From an uncultured Oscillibacter sp. (lineage in GTDB: Bacteria > Bacillota_A > Clostridia > Oscillospirales > Oscillospiraceae): DNA of 12,026 nucleotides. A program made the position numbers and the translations under genes. A model generated the notes under the pieces. That model was given only the letters and a program-made list of their open reading frames with translations. It did not search any database and was not told the DNA's origin. The stretch is taken from NCBI GenBank assembly GCA_948902155.1, contig CAQVQZ010000049.1, forward strand, positions 1-12,026. Direction: 5' to 3'. Below are positions 1-5,527 of the stretch, piece after piece. How positions within the stretch are numbered: position 1 is the stretch's first letter; the number at the start of each line of letters is the position of its first letter.

Positions 1-1
1 T

Positions 2-187
2 CAGTGCGGCTTCTGCTCCCCGGGCTTCATCCTGACGGCGGTGGAGATTCTGGAGTCCGGGAAGGAGTACACGGACGAGGAGCTCCGCAAACTCCTCTCC
101 GGCCACCTCTGCCGGTGCACCGGCTATGAGAACATCCTCCGGGCGGTGAAGAAGACCATGTACCGCCGCCTGGGGAAGGAGCTGTAA
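2..187 (+). CDS. (2Fe-2S)-binding subunit of a xanthine-dehydrogenase-like molybdenum hydroxylase (3' fragment)
   Basis: This is the last 61 codons of a gene that begins before the window. Seen directly: the fragment opens with QCGFCSPGF and continues to LCRCTGYENI, the two paired-cysteine motifs of the C-terminal helical [2Fe-2S] domain (PF01799) of the small Fe-S subunit of xanthine dehydrogenase, aldehyde oxidoreductase and CO dehydrogenase. In this family the subunit carries two [2Fe-2S] clusters and passes electrons between the molybdopterin subunit and FAD or another acceptor in a cytosolic complex. The protein ends KKTMYRRLGKEL, a normal place for the family, and a terminator follows 36 bp later, so it is the last gene of its operon. 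The substrate cannot be told from the fragment, because the catalytic large subunit lies outside the window. Confidence 0.93.
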   Translation, partial: QCGFCSPGFILTAVEILESGKEYTDEELRKLLSGHLCRCTGYENILRAVKKTMYRRLGKEL

Positions 188-223
188 GAGCCCGCCTGTA
201 CCGGGAGAGGGCTTCAGAAGTTG

Positions 224-261
224 AAAGCGCTGCCCTGCGGTCTGTGGGGCGGCGCTTTTTT
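224..261 (+). terminator. Rho-independent terminator after the Fe-S subunit gene
   Basis: A 12-bp stem, AAAGCGCTGCCC (224-235) with GGGCGGCGCTTT (247-258), has one T-G wobble and an 11-nt loop, and leads into a run of seven T (255-261). It ends the operon of the preceding molybdenum-hydroxylase subunit. Confidence 0.88.
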
Positions 262-326
262 CGGCGGGCCCCGGGAGGCCGCAAGGCCGCCGGCGTGCGG
301 GACGCTCTGTTTTTTCACATAAGGGC

Positions 327-355
327 TTGACTTTCCCGCCGGTGTGTGGTAAATT
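327..355 (+). promoter_or_regulatory. Sigma-A-type promoter of the DUF134/NifX gene
   Basis: The -35 box TTGACT (327-332) and the -10 box TAAATT (350-355) are separated by exactly 17 bp, in a locally AT-richer stretch. Transcription would begin near 361-363, leaving a leader of about 95 nt before the start codon at 458. The expected start lies inside the palindrome at 357-378. Confidence 0.72.
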
Positions 356-356
356 C

Positions 357-378
357 ATTATCGACATATGTCGGTAAT
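357..378. promoter_or_regulatory. 22-bp palindrome over the predicted transcription start: likely operator
   Basis: The core CGACATATGTCG (362-373) is a perfect 12-bp palindrome. It extends outward through ATTA on the left and TAAT on the right, with only one mismatched pair (T361/G374), so 20 of 22 positions are symmetric. It begins 2 bp after the -10 box, where a bound dimer would block initiation. The next gene encodes a helix-turn-helix protein, so autoregulation is the simplest inference. Which protein binds is not shown by the sequence. Confidence 0.62.
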
Positions 379-457
379 ATGCTTGCAGCCGGACGGCTGG
401 AGAACAGCGGCGGGATTCTTTTCGGCGGGGCCGCCTGTGAAAAACGGAGGTGTCAGC

Positions 458-1225
458 ATGGCAAGACCGAGCCGGTGCCGGCGGGTCTGTGCGGAACCGT
501 CCTGCCGGGGGTTTGCCCCCAGCGGCGAAACGGGCGGGGGGACCGTCGTCCTGACCGTGGACGAGTACGAGGTCATCCGGCTGGTGGACTATGAGAAGCG
601 GACCCATGAGCAGTGCGCGGCACAGATGGGAATCTCCAGGACCACGGTGACGGAGATCTGTGAAAGCGCGCGGTTCAAGATATCCGACAGCCTTGTAAAC
701 GGCAGGGCCCTGCATATCTCCGGCGGACATTACCGGGTCTGCCGGGGGGAGTGGGACTGCGGCCGGAACTGCCGGTGGAGTTCCCCGGCGGCGGAAACAC
801 TGAGTGAAAAAGGAGCGTTTGCAATGAGGATTGCGGTACCCTATGAGGATGGGATGGTATTCCAGCATTTTGGCCACACGGAGCAGTTTAAGCTTTACGA
901 TGTGGCGGACAAGACGGTCGCCGGAGCCCGGACGGCGGGCACCAACGGCAGCGGCCACGGGGCCCTGGCCGGGTTTTTGAAGGACGCGGAGGTGGACGTG
1001 CTTCTCTGCGGCGGAATCGGGCCCGGGGCGCAGAACGCCCTGGCGGAGGCGGGAATTCAGCTGTACGCCGGGGTTTCCGGCGGCGCGGATGAGGCGGTGG
1101 AAGCCTTCCTGCGGGGGGAGCTCCAATACGATCCCAACGCCCGGTGCGATCATCAAGACCATGCCCACGGGGAAGGCGGGCACTCCTGCGGAGAGCATGG
1201 CTGCGGGGAGCATCACTGCGGCTGA
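458..1225 (+). CDS. DUF134 (helix-turn-helix) / NifX-type cofactor-binding fusion protein
   Basis: Residues 1-105 of this 255-residue protein match DUF134 (PF02001): the N-terminus MARPSRCRRVC is diagnostic, and residues 48-80 form a helix-turn-helix (CAAQMGISRTTVTEI) ending at LVNGRALHISGGHY. Cysteines at 95, 101 and 105 follow. Residues 123-225 form a NifX/NifB-C domain (PF02579), with FQHFGHTEQF, NGSGHGALAGFL and LLCGGIGPGAQ typical of small proteins related to those that bind Fe-Mo or Mo-Cu clusters. The tail (230-255) has four Cys and seven His, a likely metal site. The start at 458 is chosen because GGAGG (446-450) lies 7 bp upstream and the protein then begins at the family's conserved N-terminus; the frame itself is open from 368. 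Inferred role: a metal- or cofactor-responsive regulator of redox or molybdenum metabolism. The two domains also occur as separate genes elsewhere; here an internal ribosome binding site remains. The biochemical function is unproven. Confidence 0.9.
   Translation: MARPSRCRRVCAEPSCRGFAPSGETGGGTVVLTVDEYEVIRLVDYEKRTHEQCAAQMGISRTTVTEICESARFKISDSLVNGRALHISGGHYRVCRGEWDCGRNCRWSSPAAETLSEKGAFAMRIAVPYEDGMVFQHFGHTEQFKLYDVADKTVAGARTAGTNGSGHGALAGFLKDAEVDVLLCGGIGPGAQNALAEAGIQLYAGVSGGADEAVEAFLRGELQYDPNARCDHQDHAHGEGGHSCGEHGCGEHHCG
810..826 (+). promoter_or_regulatory. Internal ribosome binding site and start for the NifX-domain half
   Basis: Inside the fusion gene, AAGGAG (810-815) sits 8 bp before an in-frame ATG at 824-826. 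That ATG is codon 123 and opens MRIAVPYEDG, exactly where free-standing NifX-like proteins start. A second, shorter product of 133 residues could therefore be made from the same mRNA. Alternatively this is a relic of two once-separate genes. Confidence 0.55.
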
Positions 1226-1311
1226 ACCGCCCGCCCCGGGGACCTGTGCGCCGGCGGGCCTGGAGCGGGGTTTCTGCTTTGCCGCCGGCCGCGCGTATGC
1301 GCATTGACTGG

Positions 1312-1351
1312 AAAAAAAGGGAAGACCATCGGGAGATGGTCTTCCTTTTTT
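1312..1351. terminator. Bidirectional terminator between converging genes
   Basis: A perfect 11-bp stem, GGAAGACCATC (1320-1330) with GATGGTCTTCC (1335-1345), has the tetraloop GGGA. It is flanked by seven A (1312-1318) on the left and six T (1346-1351) on the right, so it has a U-tract in either direction. It serves the DUF134/NifX gene on the plus strand and the NACHT gene on the minus strand, whose stop codon is 40 bp away. Confidence 0.93.
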
Positions 1352-1391
1352 GCGCGGCAAGCGCCTGAAAAGAGGGGGAAAGCGCGCCGGG

Positions 1392-4300
1392 TCAGTTGGC
1401 GGCGCAGGGGTCCGGGCGGTCTGCGCCGCCGTTCGGAGCCGCCGCGCCGGCGGGAGCCGCCGGGCTTTCCTGCTCCGGGGAGTTCCGGATGGTTTCCAGG
1501 CGCCGGTTGATATAATCGATCACATCGTCGAGGCTGTCTTCCGGATACGAGAGGCGGAAGGAGCTTCCATCTGTCAGGGAAAGATCGATATAGGTAAATT
1601 CATTGTCTTCCATCGTTTTCATGTACCGCCCAGACGATAAGTCCGTCTCTAGTATATGCCTCTGAACGGCTGCCTTTTGGGAGGCGTTATAGGAGGAATT
1701 GTGCAGTACGATCTGTGACATCAGCTCGGAGAATTCAAAGTTCAGCTGAAGCAGATATACAAACGACGAGGGTGCCCACTCCAAAATCTTGTTATAACAG
1801 TCCCGGGTTAACGCGAGCCAGTCTTCCATGCACGCAGCGTCCAAATGGGTCACTGCCGCGGTGACGCCAAAGGCCATCATATCTCTATATACGTCCACTT
1901 CGATAACCTTGCTCTGTGCCGCCTCGTATATCGCCTGAAAGGCTTTTCGGTCTATACGAGTTCCTTCCTTGACCTGGAAGTCATCCAGCATATTTTCGCG
2001 CAGGAAGCCGTCATAGATCGGCGGCGTACGGCAAAACCGGTTTATATAGCTGACACAGGCTTCCGCATATCTTGCGGCATCCGCCCCGTTGCGGATAAAC
2101 TGCCCATTGTACACCGCGTCAAACGCTTCATTGAGCACCTGTTCCTCTTCGCTTGACAGAAAGTCCAGAACCTCCCCTCTCAGCTCGGACATCTGTTCTT
2201 CATCAACCTTTCGGAAGATATCGCCCGTATCGATCCAGAAGCCTTCCGCCAAGACGGAAAGCGCCTCCGCCTGCCGCTGGGGGGAATCGGAAGTGCGGTT
2301 ATCCAGATAGTACTGATACGGATCCGGAATCTCCCCGGATAAAATCTGAAGCAGCAGCTTAAATTTTGGAAACCCATTGAACAGCTTTTGGTCCATCGCG
2401 GAAAAAAGAGCGGTCAGCTTTTCCCTGTACCGCCCCTCCAGTATCTGGGGCAGCAGCTTGATGTCCACGTACCACACCCTATCGTCTTTAAAGCAATAGT
2501 CCAGGATTTTATCCACCGTATCTGCTTTCAGCTGAACCTCGTCGGCGATAAACTGCAGCAAAAGGACATGCAGCTGTAGACACGCGTCCCAGGTATCCGC
2601 CTTGGCCGCGGTTTCTGTGAGGAGCTCCTCCACAAGCTCCTTGGCACAGAAGCGGTCCATGATTGCGGCAAGGGAAACGGTCTCCTTCAGCGTGGAGTCC
2701 AGCAGATAGGGCTTCAGAACCGCCCCCGGGGCGTCCCCGTCCTCCAGACCCGGATAGCAGCGGTTTGCCACCGCATAGGCGGCAAGATACTCCTGGAAGG
2801 TGAGGTGCTGGAACTCATACACCGCCGCCATACAGCCCTCCTCCGTCTTGTCAAACCCCTTTTGGATCAGGAGGGCGCTCCGCTTCTCAATGTTGTCCAC
2901 AAACACCGATACCGGTTCCCCGTTTGAAATAAGGTCGGAGAAATCCCGCCGGACCGCCCGCAGCAAGTCCGTCAGCGTGGCCTTCGTAATCCGCTTGATG
3001 TGGTTCACCGTCATATAGAACGCCACGTAGGCAAGCTGATACCTGGCCTCGTCCGGATCGACCCGCTCGTGCCCGTGTCCCGCCCGGTTCCACGTCTCCA
3101 GCAGGACCTGGATGGCCTCGTCATAGAGCGCCGTGCGCTTTGTGGGCAGCCTTCCGACCCGGCGCTCCACCAGGAGCAGCGTCGTCAGCAGGAGGGGATT
3201 TCGCGCCAGGCGGAAGATGCGCACATCCTCCGTAATCCTGTCCGCCAAAGTCGTTCCCCTCTTCCGGCTCTCCTCCGACTCACCGTAGACGATGCCGTAC
3301 CACTTGGCGCACAGGTCCCTGACGCCCCCCTTGCCCAAAGGCGCGATTTCATAGCGGTCAAAGCCCTTGAACGTTTTGTTTATCATCGCGGGGAAGCCGG
3401 TAATCCGTGAGGTGACCACCATGTTTGCCATAGGATTCCGCTCCGTGAATATACGGAGCTGGTTGACAAAATGCTGGCGGTCCGCATCGCTCCCAATTTC
3501 ATCCAGCCCGTCCACCAGCAGCAGCGCCGTCCCGTTTTCAATATGGTGGGACACGAGCCTTACAAAATCCTCGGCGCCGGAATCCCCCGGCATCCATTCC
3601 CCCAGGCGCGTGATATTCTCAATCGTATTCCACAGCGAGGGCCGGGTCCCGACGGGGATGTCCCGGCAGCGTATCCATATCGGGAACAGCTCCCGCTGGG
3701 GCAGGTTCGTCTCCTTGCCGCGGTAGTCCTCCGGGAAGCTGTAGACGGAGGCGATCCACTTCAGCAGCGTGGTCTTCCCCCCTCCGGGATCGGAGAGGAT
3801 GAAGCAGCAGAAATTCCCGTCCGGCGGAACCACCTTGTCCAGGGTGACCGGCTTCATCTTCTCCCGGAACGCCAGGGAATCGCCTACGGCGATTTCAGCC
3901 TCTCTATAGGCCTCCAGGAGCTCTTCCGTGTCCTCCTTCCGCCCCTCGAACCGCTTAAAGGACAGCGGAACAAAGATTCGTTCCAGGGCGTATTTCCGCT
4001 CGACGTCCTCCAGATTGGTCGGCAGGCCGTTCAGCTCCACCTCGCTGCACTGGCTGCGGATGTACTCGTTGTATTTTTCCAGGACGTTTTGGTTCAGCGG
4101 CTTCGGAGGCTGGGGCCTGGCCCCCGGCGGAAAATAGCGCCGCCCGTCCACCGCCTTGTTTTCCGGGTAGGAGAAGTCCACGTCCGGCACCCAGTCGTGA
4201 AAACGGCGGTTCCATTTAAAGGCCTGCACGCAGCCGCTGCGGCCCGTTTTCTCAAGCTCGCCCACAAAAACGTCCATGTCCACCTGCTCCAGGTTGGGGT

Positions 4301-5057
4301 CCTTGTCCACGCTGGTGCCGCACAAAAAGACGTGAAGGTCCCGATTGGCCCGGTAGGTGTTCTGCCGGCGGGCCAGGGCCACGTGCTGGTGCCCGCAGAG
4401 ATAGACCACGGCGCCCATTTCCTTCAGCGCAATTTCAAGCTCCTGCCGCTCCTCCTGCCGCAGGGACTCAAAGTCATGGTGGGCCAGCACGATGCCGGGG
4501 AGGCGGCTGTCCACGGTCTTGGCCAGCGCATTCAAAAGCTTGGTCCCCACGACCAGGCCGCCGTCCTCGCCGTCCCGGCAGCAGAAAAGCGCCGTGTTGA
4601 GGCAGATGATGTTGAACCCGTCCTTTTGGCGGCAGTAATGCCACCCCGGCTCGTCACAGCCGCAGACCTTCCGGTACAGGCGGAGAAACGGCGCCCTCTG
4701 CCCGCGGATATAATTCAAGGTCGCCTCCGGAATAACTCCGCTGGACGTGACATAGCTTTTCCCGGCTTTATCGATGCCGGCCTCCAGTATTTCATCCCGG
4801 TTGACGTCGTGGTTTCCGGGCACCACAAAGGTGTCCTCCGGGCCGACCCGCAGGGCCTTTTGCAGATCCTGAATAAAGGTCAGCGTCTCGGGCGGATATG
4901 CCTTCGTTTCCTGTTTGCCGTACCGCAGATCACCCGTTATGAAAAGGCAGTCTACTTTCTCAATATTTTCCGCCCACTCCAAGATTTTTCTCCGCATGGT
5001 CTCGACCGCCGCCGAATCATATCCAAAATGGATATCTGAAATGTGCAGCCACCGCAT
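1392..5057 (-). CDS. Metallophosphoesterase-NACHT STAND NTPase, predicted NLR-like antiphage protein
   Basis: The protein has 1221 residues. Residues 1-290 are a calcineurin-like metallophosphoesterase: SDIHFG (7-12), GDLR (42-45), GNHDV (81-85), AHHD (192-195) and GHQH (222-225) give the full set of metal ligands, so it is probably active. Residues 320-410 are a linker containing ALERIFVPLSF, common just before bacterial NACHT domains. The NACHT NTPase follows: Walker A SDPGGGKTT (422-430), Walker B LLLVDGLDE (512-520), the TSR sensor (549-551), LARNPLLLTTL (617-627) and the winged-helix signature FQHLTFQEYLAA (749-760). Residues 770-1190 look alpha-helical, with no LRR, TPR or WD40 repeat visible: a probable sensor. 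The last ~25 residues are Pro/Ala-rich. No signal peptide or membrane segment is seen. In known bacterial NACHT and Avs proteins the C-terminus senses a phage trigger and the N-terminus is the effector; by inference the phosphoesterase would attack nucleotides or nucleic acid. GAGGAGG (5066-5072) lies 8 bp before the ATG. The gene stands alone. Confidence 0.92.
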   Translation of the reverse strand: MRWLHISDIHFGYDSAAVETMRRKILEWAENIEKVDCLFITGDLRYGKQETKAYPPETLTFIQDLQKALRVGPEDTFVVPGNHDVNRDEILEAGIDKAGKSYVTSSGVIPEATLNYIRGQRAPFLRLYRKVCGCDEPGWHYCRQKDGFNIICLNTALFCCRDGEDGGLVVGTKLLNALAKTVDSRLPGIVLAHHDFESLRQEERQELEIALKEMGAVVYLCGHQHVALARRQNTYRANRDLHVFLCGTSVDKDPNLEQVDMDVFVGELEKTGRSGCVQAFKWNRRFHDWVPDVDFSYPENKAVDGRRYFPPGARPQPPKPLNQNVLEKYNEYIRSQCSEVELNGLPTNLEDVERKYALERIFVPLSFKRFEGRKEDTEELLEAYREAEIAVGDSLAFREKMKPVTLDKVVPPDGNFCCFILSDPGGGKTTLLKWIASVYSFPEDYRGKETNLPQRELFPIWIRCRDIPVGTRPSLWNTIENITRLGEWMPGDSGAEDFVRLVSHHIENGTALLLVDGLDEIGSDADRQHFVNQLRIFTERNPMANMVVTSRITGFPAMINKTFKGFDRYEIAPLGKGGVRDLCAKWYGIVYGESEESRKRGTTLADRITEDVRIFRLARNPLLLTTLLLVERRVGRLPTKRTALYDEAIQVLLETWNRAGHGHERVDPDEARYQLAYVAFYMTVNHIKRITKATLTDLLRAVRRDFSDLISNGEPVSVFVDNIEKRSALLIQKGFDKTEEGCMAAVYEFQHLTFQEYLAAYAVANRCYPGLEDGDAPGAVLKPYLLDSTLKETVSLAAIMDRFCAKELVEELLTETAAKADTWDACLQLHVLLLQFIADEVQLKADTVDKILDYCFKDDRVWYVDIKLLPQILEGRYREKLTALFSAMDQKLFNGFPKFKLLLQILSGEIPDPYQYYLDNRTSDSPQRQAEALSVLAEGFWIDTGDIFRKVDEEQMSELRGEVLDFLSSEEEQVLNEAFDAVYNGQFIRNGADAARYAEACVSYINRFCRTPPIYDGFLRENMLDDFQVKEGTRIDRKAFQAIYEAAQSKVIEVDVYRDMMAFGVTAAVTHLDAACMEDWLALTRDCYNKILEWAPSSFVYLLQLNFEFSELMSQIVLHNSSYNASQKAAVQRHILETDLSSGRYMKTMEDNEFTYIDLSLTDGSSFRLSYPEDSLDDVIDYINRRLETIRNSPEQESPAAPAGAAAPNGGADRPDPCAAN

Positions 5058-5242
5058 AAGTCCAGCCTCCTCAAATTATTTCTCTGCTGAGGTCCATCGC
5101 CGGCACAGTTGAAAAGAGTCCGCCGGATTCGTTTCGATGCACCGCCGCATGGCGGCGATGCGAGCCGCGTAAGCGGCCCCCTGTACTTGACTCCATGGGA
5201 AACGCATGAGGGCTTTGCGCCCCGGCGGACCCGCGGCCCGCC

Positions 5243-5274
5243 GGCCGAAAAGGAGCATCCGCTCCTTTTCGGCC
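5243..5274. repeat. Perfect 14-bp inverted repeat
   Basis: GGCCGAAAAGGAGC (5243-5256) and GCTCCTTTTCGGCC (5261-5274) are exact complements around the 4-nt loop ATCC. No T-run follows on either strand, so it is not a typical terminator. It could be a weak terminator, a regulator-binding site or a stem of a structured RNA. Confidence 0.7.
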
Positions 5275-5425
5275 GTATTGACTGTATCGGAGGGATTGCG
5301 CTGTTTGCTTCGTGGGGTCCTGTTCGACCGTTTTCGACTTTCAGGAATATATTACCATATGGCCCGGCATATTTCAACGGTTTTCTTGGCGGGGAGGCGT
5401 ATGGCCGCCCATGGGGGAATTGTGG

Positions 5426-5454
5426 TTGTGCTCCCGCCCCCTTTGTGATATAGT
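5426..5454 (+). promoter_or_regulatory. Probable promoter of the GH42 gene
   Basis: The -10 box TATAGT (5449-5454) matches the consensus at five of six positions. The hexamer TTGTGC (5426-5431) lies 17 bp upstream and keeps only the TTG of a -35 box. The predicted start near 5461 leaves a leader of about 67 nt. A loose inverted repeat, GAAAAG (5465-5470) with CTTTTC (5483-5488), follows directly and could be a regulatory site. Confidence 0.5.
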
Positions 5455-5527
5455 CAACGCAGGCGAAAAGCGGGAAAACCCTCTTTTCAAACATGGCCCA
5501 GGCACTATGAGAAAGGAGCGGCAGCGT

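Larger units (their letters stand above)
5058..5527. other. Hairpin-rich non-coding gap between the NACHT and GH42 genes
   Basis: About 470 bp with no convincing gene. It holds the start signals of two divergent genes and several perfect inverted repeats: CGCCGC/GCGGCG around ATG (5143-5157), GCCGC/GCGGC around the tetraloop GTAA (5164-5177), CCGGCGG/CCGCCGG (5222-5244) and a 14-bp stem at 5243-5274. An AT-rich patch lies at 5346-5370. No tRNA, riboswitch class or integrase site is recognised. I could not find a good promoter for the NACHT gene in the 150 bp next to its start. Confidence 0.6.

Noticed and set aside
368..457. Start of the DUF134 gene at 368
   Set aside because: That ATG lies inside the palindromic operator without a ribosome binding site, while 458 has GGAGG and the conserved MARP N-terminus.
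3471..5039. Long open frame (522 codons) on the plus strand opposite the NACHT gene
   Set aside because: It is antisense to a gene with unmistakable motifs, has no ribosome binding site and no recognisable domain; such frames are common shadows in GC-rich DNA.
5243..5274. Terminator at the 14-bp inverted repeat
   Set aside because: No T-run follows on either strand, and no gene ends nearby; kept only as an inverted repeat.
5312..5527. N-terminal extension of the GH42 protein by 72 residues
   Set aside because: The extension covers the predicted promoter, shows no family similarity, and a well-spaced AAAGGAG marks the start at 5528.
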